DNA of 64,000 bases. Source: Gracilaria vermiculophylla. Its lineage: Eukaryota > Rhodophyta > Florideophyceae > Gracilariales > Gracilariaceae. The notes under the pieces were generated by a model. That model was given only the letters and a program-made list of their open reading frames with translations, ran no database searches and had not been told where the DNA came from. Both the position numbers and the translations under genes were made by a program. Shown here in pieces: positions 1 to 9,589 of the stretch (position 1 is its first letter; each line of letters opens with the position of its first letter). The stretch is taken from the NCBI GenBank assembly GCA_019155205.2, contig JAHNZQ020003146.1:1309537-1373536 (forward strand). Direction: 5' to 3'.

Positions 1-919
1 TCAAAAAGTTCGATAGCGCGTACGGATATGCATCTGCTTTGCAAGGTCGTAACCGGAACGTAAGGGGCTCTGTCGTAGAGCATGATATTTTCGGTTTTTC
101 GAAAGTATATCCAAAAAAAAAAAAATGCGAGCATCAGCGTAAACATTGGCAAGGCTAAGGTATGAACGGAACTGCCACGGGCTCCTGGCTACATAAATGC
201 TGGAGGTGCGTTAATGGGAATTTGCTCAACACTCATTCTAAATTTCATGACAGGAATGGAGTCCGTCGCAATAAAATGCATTTCAGATTTGTATGCATTG
301 ATAAAGGATTCATTATCGCATGATAAAAGGGCTGCTACCTTCCCTGCGCAAGTCGATGTCCGCTTTTCCCTCGGTAATCCAAAAACAAACGAGAAAGGAT
401 TTGTTCCAAAGAGAATATGTTCCAAAGGGAATATGGTGTCGCGCGGGGTGCGTTATAGGGGAAACGAAAACACACGCTCTTCATTGCCTGAGATGCATTT
501 ACCCGACGCTGAGACTTTCAGGACTTTACACGGAATGTGGTGACCTGGAACTGTTAACCAAAGTAAAATTTCACCGAAAAGCATTAATGTGAGTTCATTT
601 GCCTCTGGCTAGATGCGGTCGGGTGAAAAATTTCTTCCGGTCTTGAATCTTACCATTGTTAGAATGAAATGGCAGTCAACCTGAAGCATTATGGCGGAAA
701 CCAAGAAGAACAAGATCGTTTTTCAAAATTGCGGGTGACATTCGTTGCACATATGCAAAGATTTTAGCTGAGTTGGGAACGGTTAAAGACCGAGGCGTTC
801 CCGACTTCGAGCGGTTTCGGGTTTCGTGCCTCATCAGTATAAAAGCTTAAAAGACTTAGAAATAAACCTCATTTGGTGTTTTCTTTTCGCCCGCGCACAG
901 ACGCCGGACGACTTTCTCT
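1..919. other. Intergenic, no supported gene
   Basis: I see no complete gene here. A minus-strand frame ending in a stop near 189 is open for about 80-90 codons and has ordinary amino-acid composition, so it could be a terminal exon of a gene, but it has no ATG at its start and I do not recognise it. A short A run lies near 114-125. The stretch lies beyond the 3' end of the phosphatase gene that stops at 920. Confidence 0.5.
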
Positions 920-2128
920 TCACGCACTTCCATTGCTACTTTGTACTTGGTGTGGGGCAGTTAAAACTGCAGAAGGACGAATCATTTCAACGAGGCACCA
1001 TTGTCCATGATTAGCGGAAAGTCTAAGACACTCCTGGATGTTTTGACCAGTAGAACCCTCTTCGCTTTCCGTGTACTCCAACAAAGCTGCGCAACCAGTT
1101 CCCATTACCGGCCTGCGACCCGTGAGTCGCTCAACAAGTTCTTCGCACCCTGGATTGTGACAAATGACCATGAGCGTGGTATCATCGATAAATCCCTGTT
1201 CGCCTAACGCGTCGTCTACCGCAACAGCCATTTCTTCGCCAGTGACAGCGTAGTATAAGGATTCAGTGCAAGTTGTCGCAGCTCTGTCGTTCCCCGAAAA
1301 TTCCAACAGGCTTAGCGTTTGTACAGTCCTTACCGCATCTGAACATAGGATAACATCCGGAATCCACATCATTCGCGATAATTCAGACCCAACTATCCTT
1401 GCTTCCTCTTTCCCTTTGGCGCTGAGAACCCGATCATGATCCGGAACGTCTGCGTCACTATCCCAGGTGGTCTTTGCATGTCTTAAAAGTATAAGACGTC
1501 GCCCCGTATTAACTGCAACATCTTGGCGATAGAACACGTCCCTAACATTTTCAACATCCACATGTGCGTCGGATGTAAAGCGCTCTGAGCGCCGAGTGGC
1601 GTCGTTGCTCACGTGCACATGCATAGATGTCTCTTGTTTACGCTGATTTTCCACGCTTCGTAGTCCCGCAAGCATTGCATCAAACGTATGACGAATGGAC
1701 TTGGAGAATGACTGGATACGGGTAGGTACCCTCTCGCTCATACGAGAAACAGCCCATTTCCCGAGCTGACGTACATTAGAGAGCCATATCAATGCATGCC
1801 ACGCATAGTGGGTAATCAGCTGCCAGAAACGCCAAAACAGAACCGCAAGAAGCAGGAATGCACCCACGAACAACGATACAGCCTCTACGAAGACGCGACC
1901 AAACAATGTCCTTGAAGCCCCATTTGGAAGGCGTTTTTGGGTGCCATCTGAGCGCCGTTCACCTGGTGGCTGCTTGGTGCAGGCCACGGGTATTTGTCTC
2001 ACCGTTCGATAAGGGTGACGTACTGGAAAGAGAGGTCTGTTTGATGACACGAGGACCTTCTTCCCGTGGTCACCGTGGCGAACCGGAAATCTCACAGAAG
2101 GCACGAACGACGGCATGGCCCTGCGCAT
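920..2128 (-). CDS. SixA-like histidine phosphatase with N-terminal membrane segment
   Basis: The C-terminal half is a histidine phosphatase domain of the SixA type: LILLRHAKTTWDSD holds the RHx(K/T) catalytic motif, LCSDAVRTVQT matches the second conserved block, and VICHNPG holds the second catalytic His. SixA proteins remove phosphate from phosphohistidine; related plant and algal members are of unknown substrate. About 200 residues precede the domain. They include one long hydrophobic stretch (FVEAVSLFVGAFLLLAVLFW), which suggests a membrane-anchored protein, and a basic N-terminus that could be a targeting peptide (inference). The first in-frame ATG is at 2128; another is at 2116. An overlapping frame at 2070-2555 looks partly protein-like, so an upstream exon is possible. 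The domain is certain, the N-terminus is not. Confidence 0.75.
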   Translation of the reverse strand: MRRAMPSFVPSVRFPVRHGDHGKKVLVSSNRPLFPVRHPYRTVRQIPVACTKQPPGERRSDGTQKRLPNGASRTLFGRVFVEAVSLFVGAFLLLAVLFWRFWQLITHYAWHALIWLSNVRQLGKWAVSRMSERVPTRIQSFSKSIRHTFDAMLAGLRSVENQRKQETSMHVHVSNDATRRSERFTSDAHVDVENVRDVFYRQDVAVNTGRRLILLRHAKTTWDSDADVPDHDRVLSAKGKEEARIVGSELSRMMWIPDVILCSDAVRTVQTLSLLEFSGNDRAATTCTESLYYAVTGEEMAVAVDDALGEQGFIDDTTLMVICHNPGCEELVERLTGRRPVMGTGCAALLEYTESEEGSTGQNIQECLRLSANHGQWCLVEMIRPSAVLTAPHQVQSSNGSA

Positions 2129-3159
2129 ACTCGGCAAGGTGCTCTTGGATGCAGAGGAGCGGTTTTGATAGGAGAACGTCGCCGTCTAAACGCAATGCGG
2201 AATGAAGCGGACCGTTGGCAATGTGAAACACAGTGCCATCCGGTGGCTCCATTGACGAATTTTGGTGGAAGTGGAGATCTAATGCGTGGGGAGTGGCATG
2301 TGCACAGTGGTCGAGTGGCTGCTGCACAGCATGTAAAACAATCGTTGACATGGTCGGGGGCCCGATGAGTGGCTGTGAAACGATGGAAATTAATAAAATC
2401 TGCCGCACAACCATGGTACCGAACGAATCCGTCGCCCGATCGGATTCCAGTGCTGCAGACCATGTGGGAAGAGATATCCCCTGCAGAAGCATAGAAGTGT
2501 GGACAAGCTGCCACTGGCAACTGGGATAAGACGTATCGTTAATTGTTCGATGCATATTTTCAGAGAAAAAGGGTTACTTTTCGTGCCTAGAGCTAGTCAG
2601 GTACAAGGGCAGGACAGAGATATGGACAAGACAGGGATAGACGAGAGGGTTAAATGTTCTGATACAGGTAGAACAACAGTACTTCACTTGTGGCATGTGT
2701 GACACGTACCGTAGGTACGAATCGCCGTTTGAGCCTGTGCTACTTCAACATGTTAAGTATCTATCGATACTTGCAGACATCCCATCGCATATATCTAACG
2801 TTGTCTGGGGAACCGAGTCACTCGATCACTCCGAATCGCAGTGCTTTTGAAGAAGGAAAGCAAGTTGTCCACATTTGGGAGTCATTGAGTTGCAGGCTCA
2901 GTTATATCGTTTCCTCGCGGAAAAGAGGATAGAGATGAAGATGAGTTTCATGGGTTAATTATGGATTAGTGCTACCATTGGTACCATTGCAAGGTCCTTG
3001 ACACTCTACAAGACTACCCACTTCGAGTCAGCAAGACAGTTGTTTAGGTTGAAGATGGAGATATTTTTGGCTCGGCAATTGCGTAGTGCGGCTATTAAGT
3101 CGAGCAGATATGGAATCGTGCAAGTAAACCCAGGACATATTAATACCATCGATATCATT
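2129..3159. other. Intergenic between two minus-strand genes
   Basis: About 1 kb between the phosphatase and the 7-TM gene. It should hold the promoter of the former and the 3' end of the latter. A minus-strand frame at 2070-2555 (PPDGTVFHIANGPLHSAL and following) might be an upstream exon of the phosphatase, but no convincing splice pair was found. Nothing else is supported. Confidence 0.4.
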
Positions 3160-4713
3160 TCACGTCTTCGGCTTCATGAGATGGTTAGGTCGCAGATTCC
3201 CGTTTCGGGCTTCTTTCACAAGTTTGGACGCGAAATTGAACAAGTCTCGAGGTCGGAGGCTTTCAGGTGGTTGAATATAAAACGTCGGGTAATCATGTTC
3301 TTGTTCTTGCTCTTGTTCTTGCTCTTGGGCTCCATCTTGTGGTTGATCGACGTTCTGGGTGCCTGATTCAATGGCGTTCACTGGTTCTGCTTGAACTTTT
3401 CCAGGTGGCGAAGAATGGACTGGAAGCGCAACAGTATCACTTTGACCAGAATTGGACATCTCTCCACCCGAGTTCATACCATCTACACCATCCTCCAGAT
3501 CAGGATGTATTCCCTTTCCATCAATCTCTTTTGAGAAAGCAACTGCCACGTCGATGATGAACACCAAAACCACTAACTCCCACACTGATTCTCGCAACTC
3601 AGAGTTGAATTCCCTGAAATTTAGTAGCATACAGCCGCAAGTGACTAATCGAAAACTTTCTGTTCTGTCGTGAACTTTCCGGATGCCTGAGAACAACGGG
3701 TAAAGATCTTTCAACACAATGGAAGCTAAAGTTATCATAAGGAAAGGGAACCGTATGTTACGCCGAAAAATGATGCTCTTGACAATGATGTAGAATTCGA
3801 ATATGATTGATAAAATAAGGATGGCGAGAAAAATCGAAGAGATGATCGCGGCTTCCGAAAAAAATCGGTTGAGTAACGCGTGTCTACCAAAGCCGCCGAG
3901 CATAATGGCCTCTCCGTCATTTTTCGTGCATTCGGGGATATTTCGACCAGGATCCTTTTGATTCAGCTTTAACCTGGAGATCGGGGCAGGATTGTTGATT
4001 TGGACTTGAGTTTTTGCATCGCACTGTTTGACTTGATCCGCAGTTAACACTTTCTTGGCGTATGCTTGATCACGCACGCGGCATGTGTAGCGATCAATTT
4101 GGGGACTATATGAACATCCGTACACGGCACTACGAGCTCGAATCATGATGCAAGCCGCCAGTCCTCCGGAGACCGCTATTACGACTGCGGATATAAAGAG
4201 TTTTCTCCTATTGAGTCTTCTTTTCACGCAGTAGTCTTGAATGATACCGAGCAAGATGACAAAGGATTCCAGACCTGTGGCAATGATTCGGAAAGTATCA
4301 GTAACAAGCGGCATCCAAGGCTGAAAGTTCCACTTCTGTATGACTTCAAACTTCTTGTAACATTGGGACGCAATCCACACCCACTTTGTATCGCGCACTA
4401 AAGCGCTTGCTTGGAATACAACTTCAACCACATGTTCCGACCAAAGAATAGTGAGAGCAACGAAGGTAATGAAAAGCAGTAAGAAGAAGTACTTGAGCCT
4501 TCTCCTTGTTTTAACGAACACAGTAATGTCAATAAGTGTGACAGTGAGTACAACTAAAGCAGCGGCGAACAAGACTGAATCTGGGGGCTGATCGGCGTCA
4601 TCGAAAGTAAGATTTTTCGGCTCTTCTTTTGGCAGTTCCGTAAGACATTGCTTCAATGTTGTGGAAGTGTCTATGATATTCTGATTTATAATCATGAGGG
4701 ATGCCGCAGACAT
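3160..4713 (-). CDS. Hypothetical seven-helix membrane protein
   Basis: I do not recognise this protein. The reading has about seven hydrophobic segments: near residues 46-68, 74-92, 137-160, 165-187, 285-310, 318-340 and 370-388. A roughly 95-residue cysteine-containing loop (CSYSPQIDRYTCRVRD and on) lies between helices 4 and 5. The C-terminal tail is hydrophilic and ends with an (EQ) run followed by HDYPTFYIQPPESLRPRDLF. The layout resembles a receptor-like or transporter-like membrane protein, but no family motif was found, so no function is assigned. The first ATG of the frame is at 4713; a second, at 4695, is also possible. The EQ run is encoded by a short repeat near 3297-3333. Expression as a real gene rests on length (517 codons), clean helices and lack of stops. 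Confidence 0.72.
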   Translation of the reverse strand: MSAASLMIINQNIIDTSTTLKQCLTELPKEEPKNLTFDDADQPPDSVLFAAALVVLTVTLIDITVFVKTRRRLKYFFLLLFITFVALTILWSEHVVEVVFQASALVRDTKWVWIASQCYKKFEVIQKWNFQPWMPLVTDTFRIIATGLESFVILLGIIQDYCVKRRLNRRKLFISAVVIAVSGGLAACIMIRARSAVYGCSYSPQIDRYTCRVRDQAYAKKVLTADQVKQCDAKTQVQINNPAPISRLKLNQKDPGRNIPECTKNDGEAIMLGGFGRHALLNRFFSEAAIISSIFLAILILSIIFEFYIIVKSIIFRRNIRFPFLMITLASIVLKDLYPLFSGIRKVHDRTESFRLVTCGCMLLNFREFNSELRESVWELVVLVFIIDVAVAFSKEIDGKGIHPDLEDGVDGMNSGGEMSNSGQSDTVALPVHSSPPGKVQAEPVNAIESGTQNVDQPQDGAQEQEQEQEQEHDYPTFYIQPPESLRPRDLFNFASKLVKEARNGNLRPNHLMKPKT

Positions 4714-5843
4714 TAAACGGAGGACTGGCACCCCAACTTTGAGCAGATTTGAAGCGGGACGAACGAAACGCTCGTGGAGCGCATGCGCGTGGCAGGTACG
4801 GAAAGCTGTATTAACGGAGTTGTGCTCTCGTATGCACTGGTATCAGACTCGTGTTGAGAGCAAACTCTGCGCACGCGCTTTAAGCAAAGGTCCCTGTTAT
4901 CTGGAATTCGCGCAGCTTGCGAATGGCTGTGTTAAAAAGACACAAATCTCGGGACGAAGGAGCCAGCGTGTTGCCCCTATTGGCGTAACGCTGTTGACGA
5001 GTCGCACGAGAAAGGCGTTACTGAGTAGTGGAAGTTTTGCAAATATACGAGGAGGCCAAAGGCTTGTAGTCAGGACGGGAGGTGTGGGGTCGTGTTGGAG
5101 GTTACAGGCTTACAACCATAGTAAGCATTAAAGTGCGTGCTCTATGGTCTACACAGTAGATGCTTACTTTATATCGTCACGATTGTATCGGTTGCATCAA
5201 CTGTGAGAGGAGGTCGGCTGTTTGTGGTCCGCGGTGGAATATAAAGAGGTGCCCTCGCACGAAGATGGTGTCCAACTGTAGAGTTGGGTCGCTCGGAGAT
5301 GGAAAAAATGAGTGGATGGCCGATGCGACTTGCAAACTGCGACGTCAAATTCCGAAAGAGGGACTCTTCCCTATTGCGTGACGGACACTGTTGTATCTTT
5401 CACGGATGACGTTGATGTGCGATAGAAAAGTATTGTTGTTCTTGTTCCAACGCAAGATGAAAAGTACCGACAGGATGCTGCAGAATTGCGTGCCGTGGCA
5501 TTCCACTTTGACCCTACATATAGAACTTGCAAGAATCCCCCAAACTCGTTGTCGTGAAAACCACAAAACTTTTCAAAAATGAAGGCGTACAGAATGCAAA
5601 TACTGGACTATGAGCCAGCCGGCCAGATGTGCATAGTAAAGTACTGTCGTAAGGTACAGCACGACGGCACCACCGCTTACTTGGCAAGACCCCTGGCCAG
5701 AAAGACCTGTGTCATTTGACCCGAGAGAAAGCACCGAAGAGCTCTGATCGCTCTGATAACGTCTTCTCGACCCTAACACCACCCTCCGTCTGTTGAAATA
5801 GTTTACCTCCTTTCAGCTCAAGAACGCCGGTGGACTGCAAACC
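4714..5843. other. Divergent intergenic region
   Basis: This stretch separates the minus-strand 7-TM gene from the plus-strand FYV7-like gene, so it should carry both promoters. Open frames here are short and have unremarkable composition. No clear element is seen. Confidence 0.4.
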
Positions 5844-6625
5844 ATGACTTCAAGACCACGGCGAGCGATGAATGAATCTGCCGCTTTGATAGCCCGTCGA
5901 ACACAGGCGGCACGCGACGCGTTGCGACGTCGTCAAAAAGAGAAGAAAGCTCGGATTGTAAAGAAACACGTGCGCTACAAACAAAAACAAAAGCTGCTCT
6001 CTCAGTTGGCTTTGTCTGAGAACGAAGCGCCCATAGTTGCCACAGAATTCGCGAGAATAGGCGATGAGGAAGAACACCATCCTACGCGGAAGCTGGCAAG
6101 GGTGAACGATGGCTCTCAAGTGGAGCCATCAACGCCGCCTGCCGAATCCGGCGGTGACGGACGTGCGCCTTCTGCCGGCTCGCCAGAAAATCGATTACAA
6201 GTGACGGCCGGTGGCGACGACGGAGCGAATCCGAAGAGGGGCAGCAAGAAATATGTCCCATTTGCCAAGGAGCGAAAACTGTATGAGGAAGCGAAGAAGA
6301 AACGAGACGAGCAACACAAGGAACAAGAGCAGAAGATCAAGCAACGGGAGGAAATGTTGAAATGCTCCAAAAAGAAGAGAAAGCAACAGGTACGTCAATT
6401 TGATGAAATGGTTTATTGGCGATCCTCAAAGCGGTGTTGCAGCGCGAAAAGAGCTCGGCACAGCGCGATAACGCGCGCAAGGAAGACTAACTTGTATCAA
6501 ATCGCGGCGTTGTTTCATTTGATTTCCCGCGACAGGCCAAGCAGTATCGCGCGGTGACAAACAGAGGCCAGCCGAGAATGAAACACCGCATAGACGCATT
6601 ACTCGCGCGCATTGAAAAGCAGTAA
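5844..6625 (+). CDS. FYV7: FYV7/CCDC59-like rRNA-processing protein, two exons
   Basis: Exon 1 is 5844-6389 and exon 2 is 6536-6625, giving 211 residues. The protein is very basic with a long Lys/Arg/Glu coiled-coil (KYVPFAKERKLYEEAKKKRD). Read without splicing it stops at 6557 after an unrelated tail. Splicing at CAG|GTACGT and CGACAG|GCC keeps phase and restores the C-terminal signature TNRGQPRMKHRIDALLARIE, which matches the Fyv7/TAP26 (CCDC59) family ending in a T-x-x-GQP-x-M-x-x-R-I-x-x-LL-x-x-I pattern. In yeast Fyv7 acts in the nucleolus in early 18S rRNA maturation. The gene faces RAB5IF, and the two stops are under 50 bp apart. The start is the only early ATG. Family call from memory of the signature, fairly sure. 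Confidence 0.8.
6390..6535 (+). other. GT-AG intron of the FYV7-like gene
   Basis: A 146 bp intron in phase 0. The donor is CAG|GTACGT and the acceptor TTTCCCGCGACAG|G. It is the one intron I can support with protein evidence: the downstream exon encodes the family-specific C-terminus, whereas read-through gives an unrelated tail and an early stop. Confidence 0.78.
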
Positions 6626-6672
6626 GCAGCATGAATGATGACGCAGCGATATTGCACGCGTTGCGGCGTCGC

Positions 6673-7134
6673 TCACGTGTCTTGCGGCATGAAAACGGTA
6701 TTGGATAATGTCCACGACAGAATAAACAGCGCCATGCTCGGAAGTCCGCCTTCAGTCTTAATGTTATTATGCTTGTTAATTTCATCAAGGTCAAGCTCGT
6801 GAAAAAAGGAGAGAATTGCCGTGGGGGCGAGTAGAGAGACAGAGAAGAAAGTGAGAATCGCGGGGAAGCCCTTAAGCTGAAGCATGCCGAAAACGGTTCC
6901 CATGAAGATGCCCATCAACTGCCGAATCCAGTGCACCGCGTCGATGGCGTCTTCTGGTGAGAGCTCCGTGTGCGAATCGAAAACGCGCTGCACCAGAAAT
7001 TTGCGCTTCTGCTGTTGTTGTTGCAGTTGCTGCTTCTCGTGAGCATTTTGCTCCTTGCCGTCTGGTTTGGGCTCGACGTCCTTTGCTTTTTGTTTTGTCC
7101 TTGAGGTTTTGGAGGAACGTGATCGCAAACCCAT
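6673..7134 (-). CDS. RAB5IF: RAB5IF (C20orf24/OPTI)-like ER membrane protein
   Basis: A 153-residue protein with a charged, glutamine-rich N-terminus (poly-Q near residue 40) followed by the Rab5-interacting-protein family domain. Conserved signs are DAVHWIRQLMGIFMGTVFG, then a hydrophobic hairpin, then FFHELDLDEINKHNNI, TEGGLPSMALFILSW. These match the human RAB5IF order IYWFRQ, LRGFLGI, NYLQIDEEEYGG, TKEGFMTSFALFMV. In animals RAB5IF/OPTI pairs with TMCO1 in the GEL part of the multipass translocon at the ER, so a role in membrane-protein insertion is likely here (known of the family, not shown). The start is ATG 7134. The gene is convergent with the FYV7-like gene. Confidence 0.8.
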   Translation of the reverse strand: MGLRSRSSKTSRTKQKAKDVEPKPDGKEQNAHEKQQLQQQQQKRKFLVQRVFDSHTELSPEDAIDAVHWIRQLMGIFMGTVFGMLQLKGFPAILTFFSVSLLAPTAILSFFHELDLDEINKHNNIKTEGGLPSMALFILSWTLSNTVFMPQDT

Positions 7135-7819
7135 GCTTTTCAAATTGGGTGCCGTCTGGAGCGTTTGAGCTCGTCGAGCTCGTCGGTGGGTTCAAAAGAA
7201 GCAGAGAAGGGCGACGGAGCAACTGTTTGTCAACAGCGCGTTGTTGCCGTGCAGACTTGCCGGTGAGAGAGAGCGCTTTTCGGCGGTGGAACCGCTGAAA
7301 TTTGACCCACGACCTGGGACACCAACGACGACTGCCTATCGGCACCTGCGCACGAGGGCGCGCGTCGAAGAGGTCTGCGTGCCCGCCCACGCCCAGCAGC
7401 GCGCAGCAACGGCCTTGCACGGAGAATTGTGTACTATTTTCGGAAACAAAATCTTTTGTTTTAGCAGAGCCGTTTACGTGAGCGCGCTCGCTATTATTTT
7501 GCAAAGCGCCTCTATTCTGTATTTTGCAATATGCGCAATCTCGTGATATCATCCCATCACAACCAGAGATTGCTATCCACCCCCGCTATCGTACCTGCGC
7601 CCAAACACCTGCGCATCGCCCGCCGCTGCCGCCGCCGCCATGAAGCGCGGATGCCTACGACAACGGGACCGGCCCCCCTTAAAGCCATTCCCCTCTTGCG
7701 CCCAGCTCCACAAACAAACTCCACCTCCGAGGCTCGCGCTGTGAGGGAGTCGGCGTGCATATCGCTTCGCCCCGCCGCACACACGCACCCTTTCGTCTGC
7801 CGCAATATCGCCAACGACC
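7135..7819. promoter_or_regulatory. Divergent promoter region, RAB5IF-like / CSP41-like
   Basis: This 0.7 kb lies between two divergent starts and marks the left edge of the GC-rich island; base composition shifts upward across it. It should carry both promoters. No TATA box or defined operator was identified. The long open frames seen here on both strands are an effect of high GC. Confidence 0.4.
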
Positions 7820-8902
7820 ATGTACGCGTTTGCCCCGTCTACATTTGTTCACAAGCGCGCGCTGTCCGGCCGCGCGTCGATACGTGCATCGCCCCACAGT
7901 GCGCAGCGCCGCACCTGGCGCATGTCCTCCAAGGTGCTCATCGTGAACACCAAGGGCGGCGGTCACGGTCACATCGGCCTCCACCTGGCGCGCGCATTGT
8001 TGGAAAAGGGCCTGACCGTCGACCTGCTGCAGGTAGGAACGGAGTCGTCCAAGGGTCCGATTGGCAAATACCCGCAGCTCGCGTCCGAATTCGCGTCCTT
8101 TTCCGTGCGCTACGGCGACGTGACGGACGAGTCGGTGGGCAGCGCGTACGACGCCGTGTTCGACAACAACGCCAAGTCGCTGCAGGACATCGCGCCCGTG
8201 ATCGCGGCCGGCCGGCGCGGCGCGGAGGTGTTCTACGTCTCGAGCGCGGGCGCGTACCGCTACGACGCGAACGTGGCGCCGCACGTGGTGGGCGACGCGG
8301 CGGCCGGCGCCACGATCGACGTGGAGAACGCGCTGCGCGACAGCGGCGTGAGCGCGGTCAACTTCCGCCCGACGTACATCATCGGCGCCGCCAGCTCCAA
8401 GCGCGAGTACACGGACTACTTCTTCGACCGCATTGTGCGCGGGCGGCCGGTGCTGCTGCCGGGCTCCGGCAGCGAGCTCACGTGCCTGACGGACGTGCGC
8501 GACGTGGCGTCCATGCTGGCGGCGGCGGTGGGCAAGCGGCTGCGCAACGAGACGATGAACATGGTCAACACGCGGTGCATCTCGTTCGACGGCATTGTGC
8601 GCATGTGCGAGAAGGTGTGCGGGCGCGCGGCGCAGGTGGTGCACTACGACGCCGAGGACATGCAGCGCAACGTGGACGGGTTCCAGGTGAAGAAGGCGTT
8701 CCCGTTCCGGCCGCGCCACTTCTTCGCCGACCCGTTCGAGGCGCAGGTCAAGCTGGGCTGGCACCCGGCGCTGTCGGGCTCCAGCGAGGGGCTGCTCAAC
8801 ACGCTGCAGCTGTGCTACGACGAGTACGTGCAGCTGGGGCTGGACAAGGCGGACGTGTCGTTCGCGCTGGACGACCAAATCCTGCAGCACGTTGCGCGCT
8901 AA
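7820..8902 (+). CDS. CSP41: Chloroplast stem-loop-binding protein, CSP41-type atypical SDR
   Basis: 360 residues. The first about 35 (MYAFAPSTFVHKRALSGRAS and on) are Ser/Ala/Arg-rich, as expected for a plastid transit peptide. The mature part starts SSKVLIVNTKGGGHGHIGLH, a modified Rossmann nucleotide-binding loop, then FDNNAKSLQDIAPV, VFYVSSAGAY, DVENALRDSGVSAVNFRPTYI, which follow CSP41a/b and the cyanobacterial homologues (atypical SDR). The usual SDR Tyr-x3-Lys is absent, as in CSP41. CSP41 proteins bind and can cut stem-loop RNA and stabilise plastid transcripts with ribosomes (known in plants). The ATG at 7820 precedes the transit peptide. Strong GC3 bias suggests high expression or location in the GC island. 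It is convergent with the Hint gene. Confidence 0.88.
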   Translation: MYAFAPSTFVHKRALSGRASIRASPHSAQRRTWRMSSKVLIVNTKGGGHGHIGLHLARALLEKGLTVDLLQVGTESSKGPIGKYPQLASEFASFSVRYGDVTDESVGSAYDAVFDNNAKSLQDIAPVIAAGRRGAEVFYVSSAGAYRYDANVAPHVVGDAAAGATIDVENALRDSGVSAVNFRPTYIIGAASSKREYTDYFFDRIVRGRPVLLPGSGSELTCLTDVRDVASMLAAAVGKRLRNETMNMVNTRCISFDGIVRMCEKVCGRAAQVVHYDAEDMQRNVDGFQVKKAFPFRPRHFFADPFEAQVKLGWHPALSGSSEGLLNTLQLCYDEYVQLGLDKADVSFALDDQILQHVAR

Positions 8903-9589
8903 CGAAAGCGGCCCGCGCACTCGAGCGGCGAGTAAAGGTATAAGCGCTGAAGCGGTGACGTAGAAATGCGGGGCGGGACTTGGGTGTGGTGCCGTAAATG
9001 CAACCGCCGACGTGCGGTGGGGCCAGGGCCAAGGTTGGTTGGTGTGCCTCAACCGCAACCGGGTGCAACCGGGTGGCGCACAACGGCTGCAGCAAAGTGC
9101 ACCGCGTTCACGGCTCTACAGGTGACAGGGACAGCTTTGCTGCCGATGCGCACAGGTTGCAGACGCTCACGCGCTCAGCCGTCACTCAACTCGTCGGACC
9201 ACGTGCGCACAGCAAAGCACCCGCCGCCGAGCGCACACGATGGTGGCACGAGACGGACGCGGAAGGAGCAGGAAGGGCGTGCGAGCAACGCTGCGCGGTG
9301 TACGGTACATTTAGTTTCTTTTACTGTTGCGAAGCCGTTAAATGAATTTAAAGAAAAGGAGCGCCGGACGAAGTGACCCACGAAAAGCGGGGTGGTGCGG
9401 CTCGGGGGCCGGTGCGAGGCGGAGCCGTGTGGCGCTGGAGCAGGAAGCGCCAAATGACAGTGCCAAGTAAGGCGCGAGCTGAAAAACAGACGTGGTGCCC
9501 ACCGAAAACGCAAGGCAGCACCACCGCATAAAGAGACGCACACAAAGTAGCGAGGCTGCGCAAGCACAGCTGGAAAAAAGGAAAAAGAC
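8903..9589. other. 3' intergenic region between convergent genes
   Basis: GC-rich 0.7 kb between the CSP41-like and Hint genes, whose stops face each other. It should contain both 3' UTRs. It has short CAACCG/GTGCAACCGG repeats near 9049-9075. Open frames are GC-driven and are not called. Confidence 0.4.

Noticed and set aside
189..425. 78-codon minus-strand ORF
   Set aside because: No ATG start and no recognisable domain, so it could be a chance frame.
2129..2555. Upstream exon of the SixA-like gene
   Set aside because: The frame is protein-like in part, but the only GT-AG pair found would give an intron of about 36 bp, which is implausibly short.
7531..8943. Long plus-strand ORF overlapping the CSP41-like gene in another frame
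   Set aside because: Arg/Ala/Gly-rich shadow frame of the CSP41-like gene.
7679..9058. Long minus-strand ORF opposite the CSP41-like gene
   Set aside because: It is antisense to a well-supported gene in very GC-rich DNA; composition is His/Arg/Ala noise.
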